A stretch of DNA of 64,000 nt from Vreelandella nanhaiensis (GTDB lineage: Bacteria; Pseudomonadota; Gammaproteobacteria; Pseudomonadales; Halomonadaceae): the NCBI RefSeq assembly GCF_003990185.1, contig NZ_RZHF01000028.1:62134-126133 (forward strand), in the 5' to 3' direction. How positions within the stretch are numbered: position 1 is the stretch's first letter; each line of letters opens with the position of its first letter. The translations under genes were made by a program, and so were the position numbers. Positions 28,364 to 37,762 of the stretch are shown one piece after another. Below the pieces are notes generated by a model. The model was given only the letters and a program-made list of their open reading frames with translations. It did not search any database and had not been told where the DNA came from.

Positions 28364-28750
28364 CTAGCCGTGCCCTCGATCAGGGTGCGGCACCGGTTTA
28401 TCGCCTACCTCTTCATCGCGAAGTTCAACAGGTTTGCCCTCAGTGGTATCAATGTGGGGCAGTTGCAAGTGCAAGCCGGTCTTGGCCAGCAGGTGAGCAC
28501 TAACGGGCGCGGTGATAAACAGAAATAGCGTAATCAGCATTTCTTGAATATCTGGCTTACCCTCCACACTCCAGAAATACACCATGGAGGCGATCAGCAT
28601 GCAGCCAATACCTAGCGTTGTCGCCTTGGTTGGCCCATGTAAACGCATGTAGAAATCACGTAAATGGGCCATGCCCAGCGAACCGATGAATACAAATACG
28701 CCACCTGCAATCAGCAGTAGCGAGATAATGGCTTCTATCACTAGCTGCAT
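28364..28750 (-). CDS. mrpG: Na+/H+ antiporter subunit G
   Basis: 128 residues with three membrane segments and the family motif GMAHLRDFYMRLHGPTKATT. The start at MQLVIEAI is chosen because AGGAGG lies seven bases upstream; the ATG six bases earlier is too close to it. The C-terminal tail is charged. It is the last subunit of the six-gene Mrp complex in the cytoplasmic membrane and is required for complex assembly. Confidence 0.92.
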   Translation of the reverse strand: MQLVIEAIISLLLIAGGVFVFIGSLGMAHLRDFYMRLHGPTKATTLGIGCMLIASMVYFWSVEGKPDIQEMLITLFLFITAPVSAHLLAKTGLHLQLPHIDTTEGKPVELRDEEVGDKPVPHPDRGHG

Positions 28751-28790
28751 CTTCATGCCTCCTCGTGGTGGGCAGTCATCATGGATGGGC

Positions 28791-29060
28791 TCATTCGATA
28801 ATATCCCCACGCAGAACGTATTTGCACACGGCCACGGTGCTGATAAAACCAAGCATCGCAATCAGCAGTGCTGATTCAAAGTAGGTTTTACTGTTAAGCC
28901 AAAGCCCCAAGAGCACAATAAGCGCAATGGAATTGACATACATGGTATCCATGGCAAGCACCCGGTCAGGCATGGAGGGGCCAATGACCAGGCGGTAAAG
29001 GTTCATCAATAACGCCATCACCACCAGCGCCAGGGTGATATACAAAGCAAAGGCTAACAT
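28791..29060 (-). CDS. mrpF: Na+/H+ antiporter subunit F
   Basis: 89 residues and three membrane segments. The family motif GPSMPDRVLAMDTMYVN is intact. It overlaps the end of mrpE by 7 bases. Confidence 0.93.
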   Translation of the reverse strand: MLAFALYITLALVVMALLMNLYRLVIGPSMPDRVLAMDTMYVNSIALIVLLGLWLNSKTYFESALLIAMLGFISTVAVCKYVLRGDIIE

Positions 29061-29551
29061 TCGTAAATCTCCTTGAGCGGGCGCTCGTAACGCTCCCGGA
29101 TCTGTTCTATCAGTGCTTCTTCATCATCCACATTCAGTGCGTGAATCAGTAACGATTTTCCATCCATGCGCAGGTTGGCCGATACCGTGCCGGGGGTCAG
29201 GCTGATAGTGCTTGCCAGCAAGGTAATGGTGAACCGCTCTTCCAGTATCAAAGGATACTCAATGAAATGCGGTTTAAGCGTACGCCAGGGGTTGGATATC
29301 AGGTAAGCCACTTCAAAATTGGCAGTCACGATATCGCCCAGTACACGCAGCCCGTAACGAAGAAGTTTGAAGGGCTTTTTGATACGCGGACGAGCATCCC
29401 AGAAACGGTAGGTTAGCAGGGGAATGACAATGGCCAGCGTACCACCAAGTACAAACTGGCCGAAGGCATAGCTACGCACGAGTAACAGCCACACGATAAG
29501 CAGCAATATCGATAAAACCGGTGTGGGTAGCCAAGAACGCGGCGTAATCAT
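29054..29551 (-). CDS. mrpE: Na+/H+ antiporter subunit E
   Basis: 165 residues. Two N-terminal membrane segments are followed by a cytoplasmic domain containing the conserved NPWRTLKPHFIEYPL and TISLTPGTVSANL. MrpE is a small accessory subunit. It overlaps mrpD by 4 bases (ATGA). Confidence 0.92.
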   Translation of the reverse strand: MITPRSWLPTPVLSILLLIVWLLLVRSYAFGQFVLGGTLAIVIPLLTYRFWDARPRIKKPFKLLRYGLRVLGDIVTANFEVAYLISNPWRTLKPHFIEYPLILEERFTITLLASTISLTPGTVSANLRMDGKSLLIHALNVDDEEALIEQIRERYERPLKEIYEC

Positions 29552-31059
29552 AAAGCCTCCTCAGCATCAGGCAGTAGCGTATCAATCAAACGTTGCGGGT
29601 TGGTCAACTGCTCAGCAGTCGCCTGGGTGTAAGCGCTTATAGGGCCAGCCAGGGCGACCAGAAGTGGGGCGGCACTCAGTAGCCAGATAACCCCTAACCA
29701 CTGACGCCTCGGTAGCACGCTACCGCTCAAGCTGCCACGCTGGCTTCTCCAGAACATGGTCGAGCCTGCCCGAGAAAGGGCTATCAGCGAAGCCAGGCTT
29801 GCCAACAGCAGAAGCGGCCATAGCCACAACCGTTGAGTGCCTTCAGCAGCATTGAGTACTAGCGCTTTGCCTATTGCCCCTGAAAGTGGTGGCATGCCAA
29901 TTACGGCGATGGAGCCAATGAAAAACAGCAGGGCCAGCCCGCCACCCTGTACCATGGGACGTCCTTTTACAATTCGGGTACCTGCTTTACCCCGCTGTTG
30001 GCCGATCATATCGGCCAACAGGAAAAGTCCGCCGGTAACCAGCGTGGTATGCACTAGATAATAAAGCAGCGCCGATATTGCCTCGGGCGAGCGGATGCCT
30101 ACACCTGCCAGCAGCGTGCCCACCGAAATAAGCACTAGATAGGCCACCAGCAGGCGTAAGTCACGCGCCGCGATAACACCTACACCAGCGACTGCCAGTG
30201 TCGCCAGGGCAAGCCACCAGATCCAGGACTGTTCAAGCGCTGCAAGCGTGCCTGCACTGTCGCTGAACATGAGCGTATAAACCCGCAGGATGGCGTAAAT
30301 GCCTACCTTGGTCATGATTGCAAACAGCGCTGCCACCGGCGCAGGGGCAGCGGCATAAGCGCGAGGTAGCCAGAAATACAATGGCACGACGGCAGCCTTC
30401 AGGCCAAAGACAACCAGCAGCATCAGCGCGCCTGCGGTAACCAGCCCTTCACGTTCGGCAGGCAGGTTGGCCAACCGCTGCGCCATATCGGCCATGTTAA
30501 GCGTGCCGGTAGCCCCGTAGAGAATGCCCACAGCAATCAGGAACAGCGAGGAACCTGCAAGGTTAAGTACCACATAATGGACACTTGCCTGAATGCGGGC
30601 CTTACCGCCTCCATGCAGCAGCAGCGCGTAAGACGCCAGCAGCAGCACTTCGAAAAACACGAACAGGTTAAACAGGTCGCCCGTTAAAAAGGCGCCGTTG
30701 ATACCCAGGAGCTGCCATTGAAACAGACCATGAAAGTTGCTGCCTTTTTCATCGTCACCTGCACAGGCATATATCACCGCGCCGATGGCCAGCAGAGCTG
30801 TCAGTAACAACATCAGCGCCGATAGCCGGTCGAGGACTAAAACAATGCCAAAAGGTGGCTGCCAGTCGCCGAGTGCGTAGTAAACAATCTCGCCCTGAAT
30901 GGCCATATTGACCAACCCAATGGCGACGAGCAACATCAATATGGTGGCAATAACGCTGACAGTGCGCTTGTAACGTATCAACCCTTGGCGCTGATACAGC
31001 AGTAGGATGCCGGCCACCAGCGGCACGATCACGGGTAGAACAATAAGATGTTGAATCAT
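29548..31059 (-). CDS. mrpD: Na+/H+ antiporter subunit D
   Basis: 503 residues with about 14 membrane segments, homologous to the NuoM/NuoN proton-pumping subunits of complex I. Recognisable features include the Glu-containing NLFVFFEVLLLASYALL, the KAAVVPLYFWLPRAYAAAP segment with its buried Lys, and a broken-helix His region (LVHTTLVTGG). It is a core ion-translocating subunit of the Mrp complex. It overlaps mrpC by 4 bases. Confidence 0.93.
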   Translation of the reverse strand: MIQHLIVLPVIVPLVAGILLLYQRQGLIRYKRTVSVIATILMLLVAIGLVNMAIQGEIVYYALGDWQPPFGIVLVLDRLSALMLLLTALLAIGAVIYACAGDDEKGSNFHGLFQWQLLGINGAFLTGDLFNLFVFFEVLLLASYALLLHGGGKARIQASVHYVVLNLAGSSLFLIAVGILYGATGTLNMADMAQRLANLPAEREGLVTAGALMLLVVFGLKAAVVPLYFWLPRAYAAAPAPVAALFAIMTKVGIYAILRVYTLMFSDSAGTLAALEQSWIWWLALATLAVAGVGVIAARDLRLLVAYLVLISVGTLLAGVGIRSPEAISALLYYLVHTTLVTGGLFLLADMIGQQRGKAGTRIVKGRPMVQGGGLALLFFIGSIAVIGMPPLSGAIGKALVLNAAEGTQRLWLWPLLLLASLASLIALSRAGSTMFWRSQRGSLSGSVLPRRQWLGVIWLLSAAPLLVALAGPISAYTQATAEQLTNPQRLIDTLLPDAEEAL

Positions 31060-31388
31060 TCACGGTCTTCCTTTTTGCCGTCTACGTGATCGTTACCCGC
31101 TTCACTGCGGGCACGCATGGCAAGAATTACGACGAATGCGGTCATGGCGAAGCCAATGACGATAGCCGTGAGAACAAGCGCCTGGGGTAGCGGGTCTGCG
31201 TAGCGGCCATCACCATGAACAATGGCTGCACCATCAGTAGTGAGGCCTCCCATGGAAAATAGGAACAGGTTCACCGCGTAAGAGGTCAGCGTTAAACCCA
31301 CCACCACGGGGAATGTGCGCCCCCGCAGCGTTAGATACAGGCCGCACGCGGTAAGTACGCCGGTGGTAATCGCGTAAAGGGTTTCCAT
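31056..31388 (-). CDS. mrpC: Na+/H+ antiporter subunit C
   Basis: 110 residues with three membrane segments, homologous to NuoK. LTLTSYAVNLFLFSMGG and DPLPQALVLTAIVIGFAM are characteristic. It shares one base with the mrpA stop. Confidence 0.93.
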   Translation of the reverse strand: METLYAITTGVLTACGLYLTLRGRTFPVVVGLTLTSYAVNLFLFSMGGLTTDGAAIVHGDGRYADPLPQALVLTAIVIGFAMTAFVVILAMRARSEAGNDHVDGKKEDRE

Positions 31389-34219
31389 CAGCGAGACTCC
31401 TTGGCAGGTGGTTGAGCGGGCGTATCAGACTCTTTTGGGTCAATGACCGGGCGGTGCGCGGTCGTCACCTTGCCCAAATTGGCCAGAATCATAAGCGTGG
31501 CGCCCACCACGGCCAGATAAACGCCAAGATCAAACAGCAGGGCGGTTGCCAGTTCAAACTTGCCAACCAGCGGCAGGCTGAAATAGCCAAATGCCGAGGT
31601 AAGGAAAGGATGACCAAACAGCCAGCTGCCAAGCCCTGTCAACGTGGCAATGGCAACGCCCACCACGGCCACCGGCTGGAAGGGGAAGTCCAGACGAGCC
31701 TGGGCCCACTCCACGCCGCGCGCCATGTACAGAAGAATCAGCGCCACCGCGGTAATCAGGCCGGCAATAAAGCCACCGCCTGGCTGGTTGTGCCCGCGCA
31801 GGAAGATAAAGACGGAGACGAGAAGCGCCAGTGGCAATAGTGTCATCGAAATGGAGGTAAGGATGGCCGGGTAGCGGTCGGGGGACCATACACGGCCTTC
31901 ACCGTCGCTATGAGGCATAAATAGGCGCAGGCGATTCAAAAGCTTGAAGATCGCCAGGCCTGCAAGTGCCAGTACGGTAATTTCTCCTAAAGTATCGAAG
32001 CCCCGGAAATCGACCAGGATAACGTTCACCACGTTATGCCCACCGCCGCCGGGTACGCTGTTGGCCATGAAAAAGCTGGAAATCGACAGCGTTTCGCGGG
32101 TCATGACCGCATAGTTGAGGCTTGCTACTACCAGCCCCAGCGCACCTGCCAGCAGCATGTCGCGCACGTTGCGTAGCGGGCTGGACTCACGCGGCGTTCT
32201 CTGAGGCAGAAAAAACAGCGCCAGCATCAGCAGAATCATGGTGACCACCTCAACGGAAAGTTGGGTGAGGGCTAGATCCGGTGCTGAGAAGCGCGCAAAG
32301 GTAAGCGCGACAAAAAGGCCGACAATCGACAGCATTAAAAGCGAGATCAGTCGGTAGCGGTGGGTGGCCGCCGTGGCGATACCGCCAAAAATCAGCATGC
32401 CAGCGCCAAATACCAAAATGCCGTCCGTTGGCTGGTTGCCTTTGCTGCCTGAGAGAATATCCATCTGAACAAGGCCTAGTACACCCATGCACAGCGCAGC
32501 CAGCAGCAGCCAGCCCATGAAGCGCTGTAGCGAATTGCCATCCAGTGCCGCTATGGCCTGCTCGGCGCGATAGCTCAGCGTTATCATGAATCGCTCGAAG
32601 ACTCGGCGCGCATCCACGCTTGCAAAGGGTTGCAGATAGCGGCGCAAATCCGCATGCCGCCAATACATGGCGATGCCTACCGCGAAAGCAATAATACTCA
32701 TCACCAGCGGTAAGTTAACGCCATGCCAAATGGCCAGATGAAAATCCAGCGGTTCGCCAAGTACTGCCTGGGTGGCGAGATCCAGCAGATTGGTGGCAAA
32801 AAACGCTGGGAAGAGGCCGACTACCACGCAGAGCACGACCAGTATTTCAACGGGCAGACGCATCAGGTGCGGCGGCTCATGGGGCTTTTTAGGTGATGCT
32901 TCCTTGGCCGGTTTATAGAAAACCGCATGTACTAAGCGAACGGAGTAAGCTACCGATAGAATACCGCCGACGGCGGCTAGCGCTGGAATAAGCCAGCTAA
33001 GCCCACCAAGAACCGGGGTGGCCAGCGTTTCGGTAAAGAACATCTCTTTTGAGAGAAAGCCATTAAACAGCGGAACGCCCGCCATGGCCGCTGCCGCTAG
33101 GGTAGATAGCAGCGCGGTGACCGGCATGGTCTTGCGTAGACCACCCAGTAGTTTCAGTTCCCGCGTGCCGGTTTCATGATCGATGATGCCCGCGCTCATA
33201 AACAGCGCCGCCTTGAAGGTGGCATGGTTAACGATATGAAATAGCGCGGCGAGTACGGCCATTGGGCTGCCAATGCCCAGCAAGACGGTGATTAGGCCCA
33301 AGTGGCTGATAGTGGAAAACGCCAGGATGGCCTTAAGGTCAGTCTTGAACAGCGCAAACCAAGCGCCGTAAAGCAGCGTAATGGAACCCACCAGGGGCAC
33401 TACAACGCTCCACAGCTCGCTATCCGCAATGGCCGGGTGCAGGCGCGCCATCAGGAAGATACCCGCTTTCACCATGGTGGCCGAGTGCAGGTAGGCTGAA
33501 ACCGGGGTCGGCGCTGCCATGGCATGGGGAAGCCAGAAGTGGAAGGGGAACTGGGCGGATTTGGTAAAAGCACCCAGCAGCACCAGCGCCAACATGATGG
33601 GGTAACGGCCATCAGCGACAATGCGCTCGCCGCTTGCCAGCACATCATCCATCCGATAACTACCGGCCATATCGCCTAACAGTAACAGGCCTGCTAGCAA
33701 GGCAAGCCCGCCGGCTCCAGTAATAGTCAGCGCCATACGGGCGCCTTTGCGCGCGTCACCGCGATACGACCAAAAGCCAATCAACAAAAATGATGAAAGG
33801 CTGGTAAGTTCCCAAAATAGCCAAAGTAGTATCAGGTTGTCGGACATCGAAATGCCGACCATCGACGCCATGAAGAGAATCAGAAAGGCATAAAAGCGTC
33901 CGTAGGGCTCATCCTTGGCAAGGTAAAAATGGGCATACAGCAGAATCAGCAGCCCGATTCCCAGAATTAACAGATTGAACAGTAACGAGAGCCCATCCAG
34001 GCGAAAAGCCAGCTCAAGCCCCAGTTCAGGCAGCCACGTAACGCTTACACGTAACGCTTCACCGGCCAGTAGAGCAGGCAGTTGCATCAACGTAAGCAAT
34101 AGGGCAATCGCCGGCACTATGCCTGTTGCGAGTGAGCACAGTGTGCGACCGCGTTGGGCAGTGAGTGCCGGCACCAGTACACCCAACAAGGGCAGTAAGG
34201 CTATCCACAGCAGTGTCAT
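31388..34219 (-). CDS. mrpA: Na+/H+ antiporter subunit A (MrpA-MrpB fusion)
   Basis: 943 residues from the chosen ATG; TTG 34237 and ATG 34228 are alternative starts. The N-terminal two thirds is NuoL-like, with [15 protein letters not shown] and [20 protein letters not shown]. The C-terminal part corresponds to MrpB, with [19 protein letters not shown] and [14 protein letters not shown]. This A-B fusion, together with the gene order A'CDEFG, defines group 2 Mrp antiporters of pseudomonads and rhizobia. The complex exchanges cytoplasmic Na+ for protons and is central to salt and alkali tolerance. Confidence 0.95.
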   Translation of the reverse strand: MTLLWIALLPLLGVLVPALTAQRGRTLCSLATGIVPAIALLLTLMQLPALLAGEALRVSVTWLPELGLELAFRLDGLSLLFNLLILGIGLLILLYAHFYLAKDEPYGRFYAFLILFMASMVGISMSDNLILLWLFWELTSLSSFLLIGFWSYRGDARKGARMALTITGAGGLALLAGLLLLGDMAGSYRMDDVLASGERIVADGRYPIMLALVLLGAFTKSAQFPFHFWLPHAMAAPTPVSAYLHSATMVKAGIFLMARLHPAIADSELWSVVVPLVGSITLLYGAWFALFKTDLKAILAFSTISHLGLITVLLGIGSPMAVLAALFHIVNHATFKAALFMSAGIIDHETGTRELKLLGGLRKTMPVTALLSTLAAAAMAGVPLFNGFLSKEMFFTETLATPVLGGLSWLIPALAAVGGILSVAYSVRLVHAVFYKPAKEASPKKPHEPPHLMRLPVEILVVLCVVVGLFPAFFATNLLDLATQAVLGEPLDFHLAIWHGVNLPLVMSIIAFAVGIAMYWRHADLRRYLQPFASVDARRVFERFMITLSYRAEQAIAALDGNSLQRFMGWLLLAALCMGVLGLVQMDILSGSKGNQPTDGILVFGAGMLIFGGIATAATHRYRLISLLMLSIVGLFVALTFARFSAPDLALTQLSVEVVTMILLMLALFFLPQRTPRESSPLRNVRDMLLAGALGLVVASLNYAVMTRETLSISSFFMANSVPGGGGHNVVNVILVDFRGFDTLGEITVLALAGLAIFKLLNRLRLFMPHSDGEGRVWSPDRYPAILTSISMTLLPLALLVSVFIFLRGHNQPGGGFIAGLITAVALILLYMARGVEWAQARLDFPFQPVAVVGVAIATLTGLGSWLFGHPFLTSAFGYFSLPLVGKFELATALLFDLGVYLAVVGATLMILANLGKVTTAHRPVIDPKESDTPAQPPAKESR

Positions 34220-34385
34220 GGGATCCATCCAGCGCAATTAAAATCTAAAAAATGCCACCAAGCCGCTCGAGGGCGTACCGGTGGCGCAGGATACGTTAAG
34301 TGAAACAAGAGGATATCACTTGTATGGTGGTGATGTGATTTTAGTATAAAGTGGCTGTGTAAACCGTTTAGAGACTCCTTGTTCC

Positions 34386-35267
34386 ATGAGTGAACCCTTC
34401 AATACCTGGCAAAACCGCTTCGAGAATCTGCGCAGTAACAAGATCTTCGAAGGCATTGTCATCTCCATTATCGTGCTCTCCGCCTTGGTGATTGGTGCGA
34501 AAACTTATGAAGAAACAACGCGAATAGAGCAGTGGTTGCTCTACCTGGATATTGCGGTAACCATCTTCTTTCTGATTGAGATTTTGATCAGAATGGCCGC
34601 CGAACGCAACTTGATCAGCTTTTTCAAGAAAGGCTGGAACGTCTTCGATTTCCTGATCGTCACCGCCAGTCTGATCCCCATGGATGATTCAGAGATGGTG
34701 CTGCTGGCACGGCTATTAAGGATTTTCCGGGTGCTACGCCTGGTATCCATGATTCCTGAACTACAAATGTTGCTGGTTGCGTTGGTGAAATCCATTCCCA
34801 GAATGGGTTATGTCGTCCTGCTGATGTTTATCATCTTTTATATCTATGCCGCGATTGGCAGCTTCCTTTTTAACAATGTAGACGAAGGGCTGTGGGGTAA
34901 TATTGCCCTGGCCATGCTGACGCTCTTCCAGGTAGCCACCTTTGAAAGCTGGGCAACCGCCGTGCTGTATCCCACCATGGAGGTTTATCCCTACGCCTGG
35001 ATCTATTTTCTTACCTTCATCTTTTTAAACGCCTTCATCTTTTTGAACATGATGATTGGCATCGTGCTGGACGTCATGCAAAAAGAGAGCGCTCAAATGG
35101 CGCTGGATAACGGCGAAGGCGAAGAGGCCGAACTACAGGCGTTGCGCAGCGATATTCGTGGGCTTAAAGCCCAACTTGACCGCATGGAGTCCGCAATAGC
35201 CCAGCGTCATTCGTCTCCGGCTGAGCAGGGTTCGAACTCACCAGATGCTCAGCACACCGCACGTTAA
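34386..35267 (+). CDS. Voltage-gated sodium channel of the NaChBac family
   Basis: 293 residues, one six-helix channel subunit. S1 is at about 19-38, S2 50-70, S3 85-98 and S5 140-162. S4 at about 107-125 carries four arginines at three-residue spacing (109, 112, 115, 118). The selectivity filter is TFESWAT (185-191), a Leu-to-Phe variant of the TLESW of NaChBac and NavAb. S6 at 203-230 has an Asn-rich gate, and a C-terminal coiled coil (about 248-273) would assemble the tetramer. It is divergent from the mrp operon, so Na+ entry and Na+ export genes share a 166-bp control region. Confidence 0.93.
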   Translation: MSEPFNTWQNRFENLRSNKIFEGIVISIIVLSALVIGAKTYEETTRIEQWLLYLDIAVTIFFLIEILIRMAAERNLISFFKKGWNVFDFLIVTASLIPMDDSEMVLLARLLRIFRVLRLVSMIPELQMLLVALVKSIPRMGYVVLLMFIIFYIYAAIGSFLFNNVDEGLWGNIALAMLTLFQVATFESWATAVLYPTMEVYPYAWIYFLTFIFLNAFIFLNMMIGIVLDVMQKESAQMALDNGEGEEAELQALRSDIRGLKAQLDRMESAIAQRHSSPAEQGSNSPDAQHTAR

Positions 35268-35310
35268 AGCTGCGATGTTGTAGCGTGCCTAGAATACCTG
35301 TAATACCAAT

Positions 35311-35372
35311 ACCGGCACCCCGTTAGAAAAAAGGGTAGCCGGTTGAGGTTACTACTGGTTGAGGGTACTACT
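35311..35372. repeat. Hairpin and 16-bp tandem duplication between convergent genes
   Basis: ACCGGC-ACCC (35311-35320) pairs with GGGTA-GCCGGT (35333-35344) around an A-rich loop and may be a two-way terminator. It is followed by GGTTGAGGTTACTACT (35341-35356) and a one-mismatch copy (35357-35372) that reaches into the last codons of the ParB-like gene. Confidence 0.55.
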
Positions 35373-36273
35373 TCTCGACTGAAAAAGCGTAGGTCAATTT
35401 GCCGCGCTCTGAGAGCAGCTTTTCAAGTTCCTGATCATTAAAGGTCGGCAGCTGGCCCATTTCCTGGGCGGTCAGGGGGCCCGTTGCCGTATCCGCAATC
35501 ACGGTGTCGGCGGGTACTTCGACCATCAGCGTCGCGGCTTGAGTAACGGCCTCGGTGTAACCCTCTAAAGTGGTCAGATCCAACGCTTCAAGAGGCAGTT
35601 GGCCCGCAAGCCACTGGCCCCAGTAAAACTCCAGAAACGGCGGTGGGGTATCAGGTTTTTTGTACCCGACTCCACGGGTAAAGTAGACCAGCGAGCGATA
35701 GGCATCATCAGCCTGGGCATCTCGCCCCAGCTGCTCAGGCAAGTCTTCTGGTGTTATCGGGCCGCTCGGTGCATCAAGCCAAACCAGGCGCTCATCCTGC
35801 ATGGCCGCCCAGAAGCTTTCCATGTCCGGCAGGTCGCTGAAGTCGTGGGTAATCAGCACCGGTACGCTCAGCTCAGGGCCCTCAAGCGCCAGGTAGTTGC
35901 TGAACGTATGATGGCCGTCGGTGATATATACCTCGCCATTGGGGGCAATCACCGCGGTTTTCATATCTTCAAGGTGCGTGCCGACGGTATCGGTGCACGC
36001 AAAGCTTTCGGTATCCTGAAGAGAAGAGGTGTTATCAAATTGGTCGATGCCACCCTGACCGCCCGTTTCGCAAAATTCGTCAAAAAACTTCTTGTGATCC
36101 ACCGCAAAGCGGCCCTGCTTATAGTCCATCTGCCGGTAACCCAGTGCTGGCTGCGTAGGGTGCAGCTCGCCTATGGCAACGTGGCGAATGTCTAACGTGG
36201 CATTGTCAGCTGAAGCGGCCAGTACAGGCGTAAGTGGCAGAAGTGCCAGAAGCGTTAAAGCCCTTTTCATCAT
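35368..36273 (-). CDS. Exported ParB-like (ParBc_2-type) protein
   Basis: 301 residues. A signal peptide is clear (MMKRALTLLALLPLTPVLAASA). The mature protein matches the putative ParB-like nuclease family in shape: IGELHPTQPALGYRQ near the start and a central VYITDGHHTFSNYLAL, equivalent to the GxHR/GHHT box of ParB/sulfiredoxin folds. The export signal rules out a chromosome-partition role. The biochemical activity is unknown; the family is known only by fold. It has a good ribosome binding site (AAGGAG in the reverse sense before the ATG) and stands alone, convergent with the sodium channel gene. Confidence 0.75.
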   Translation of the reverse strand: MMKRALTLLALLPLTPVLAASADNATLDIRHVAIGELHPTQPALGYRQMDYKQGRFAVDHKKFFDEFCETGGQGGIDQFDNTSSLQDTESFACTDTVGTHLEDMKTAVIAPNGEVYITDGHHTFSNYLALEGPELSVPVLITHDFSDLPDMESFWAAMQDERLVWLDAPSGPITPEDLPEQLGRDAQADDAYRSLVYFTRGVGYKKPDTPPPFLEFYWGQWLAGQLPLEALDLTTLEGYTEAVTQAATLMVEVPADTVIADTATGPLTAQEMGQLPTFNDQELEKLLSERGKLTYAFSVEK

Positions 36274-36448
36274 CTCTCCAAGGAGTTGTCGTTACTATGT
36301 AAGCAGACAACGATACGGATTAATGATGACATTCCCTTGACGTCTGGCAGGTTGGGGAGGGTAATAAAGAGCATTAAGCGTAAGAGTAAGAGTTGGGATT
36401 TCAAATTTGATTAAGTTGTTTAGCATTGAGGGGTAGGTGAAACAAAAC

Positions 36449-37579
36449 ATGCGCAGTAGATTAATCGTGTTGGTAATTGCCCTTGTCTTAGCCGGTGGAC
36501 TATCGGCGCTTGCCTCTAGTGAAGCGTTTGAGACACGCTTGGTGCGTATGGAAACACAGCAAGCGCTGCCTTCAATTAAGGCTACGCTTGCGCAAGAGTC
36601 AGCTGATCTCAATGCGGTTTTTCTTCACTATGCCAGCGATCAGGCACTCTGGATGAATGCCCATTTGGCCATCCTGCGTTACGGCGATATCGCCCGTGTT
36701 GCGTTACTTGAGTATGCCGCACTGCCTGAGTTTCAGCAGATGCTGGTGCGTTTTGGCCCCGATGCCGTTCTTCCGATTATCTACTATCGAGATCACGATA
36801 TCGCCACGCTGCGTGCTCAGCATTGGGTGGGTGAGCACTACCAGCAGCTGAGCCGCTGGTGGAAGGAGAAAACGGAAGAAGTACAGCGCCAGGGCGGGCC
36901 AACAGAAGTGGCCGCGTGGAGCCCTTACCGGCGCGGACAAATGGGAATCGCCTTATTAAACGCTGAAGGCCATGGCTTGCTCAACCAGTTTGTTGTCGAT
37001 AGCGAGGGCGATGTGCATTGGCTGCAAAGTGAGCGGGTCGTGGCAGCCCTTAGCGATTTCTTTACCAGCGGTATACGTAACCTGGAAAACCAGTGGCGCC
37101 GCGATGAGGCGATTGACACTGCGGACGTGGGCTGGGCTGGCGTAGACCTATTGTTGATGGCAAGCACCATCAAGGTGCTACGGGCAGGCCGTGTTGCGCG
37201 GGGCGCACGTGTCGGCAGTATTGAGGTCCAAAGTGCACGGGCCGGATTACGCCAAGGAATAGTGGCTAGCGGCGGGCGTTTTGCCAGCCTGCCGCGTATT
37301 GCCAAGGTGGTGGCAGTTGCCACTACTGCCTATGTGGTCGTGCGTCACCCGTCGCTGGTAAGCGCACTGGGAGCCAATGTCGCAAAGTGGCTTGGTCTTC
37401 CGGTATGGCTTGGGCAATTTGCGGTCTGGTTTCTGGTATTGCTGCCAGTTCTATTGGTTGTGCGAGTCGTCTGGCGCTTTATTGTGGCTCCCGCTTTATG
37501 GCTGCTGGTACCTCTTCTGCGGTTTTGTATTGCAAAGCTACCAAATAGATCAGAGCCTGCAGGCGAAAGCAGGCTTTAA
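36449..37579 (+). CDS. Membrane protein of unknown function
   Basis: I do not recognise this 376-residue protein. It has an N-terminal membrane anchor (MRSRLIVLVIALVLAGGLSA), then about 200 mostly helical, charged residues expected outside the cytoplasm. A basic region with RAGRVARGARVG precedes hydrophobic stretches at about 285-305 and 325-365. The ATG at 36449 is chosen because AGGTGA lies eight bases upstream; a GTG at 36437 would add four residues. It is the last gene before the left 45-bp repeat, so it should be the ancestral neighbour of epmB. Confidence 0.6.
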   Translation: MRSRLIVLVIALVLAGGLSALASSEAFETRLVRMETQQALPSIKATLAQESADLNAVFLHYASDQALWMNAHLAILRYGDIARVALLEYAALPEFQQMLVRFGPDAVLPIIYYRDHDIATLRAQHWVGEHYQQLSRWWKEKTEEVQRQGGPTEVAAWSPYRRGQMGIALLNAEGHGLLNQFVVDSEGDVHWLQSERVVAALSDFFTSGIRNLENQWRRDEAIDTADVGWAGVDLLLMASTIKVLRAGRVARGARVGSIEVQSARAGLRQGIVASGGRFASLPRIAKVVAVATTAYVVVRHPSLVSALGANVAKWLGLPVWLGQFAVWFLVLLPVLLVVRVVWRFIVAPALWLLVPLLRFCIAKLPNRSEPAGESRL

Positions 37580-37690
37580 CTCAGAGCTGCCATTAATTCA
37601 GAGCTACCGCTAACCGAGTCAGGTAGGTAGTTGGCTTACCTGACTTGGCTTGGATAACCTCTTATCAAAATTTCAGTTTTTATCTAAAGT

Positions 37691-37735
37691 GGCGTCTTGC
37701 TCGCCTCGCCCGGGACTTCCCGCACCAGGCGAGGC
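37691..37735. repeat. Left 45-bp direct repeat, duplicate of the epmB 3' end (attachment-like)
   Basis: All 45 bases are identical to 48679-48723. On the minus strand it encodes the last residues of EpmB (PRLVREVPGEASKTP), and the next bases give Pro, Leu and stop as CCA CTT TAG, where the intact gene has CCG CTA TGA. Upstream codons are unrelated and hold an in-frame stop, so this is a gene-end stub. An 8-bp inverted repeat, GCCTCGCC (37703-37710) with GGCGAGGC (37728-37735), lies within it. Confidence 0.9.
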
Positions 37736-37762
37736 TTTTAGAGCTGTTGCATATGAGGCCGT

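Noticed and set aside
37691..37735. Simple terminator hairpin explaining the 45-bp repeat
   Set aside because: It has an 8-bp inverted repeat, but the loop is 17 bases, the T-run is short, and identity extends through coding sequence of epmB with synonymous changes beyond it. This remains the main alternative.
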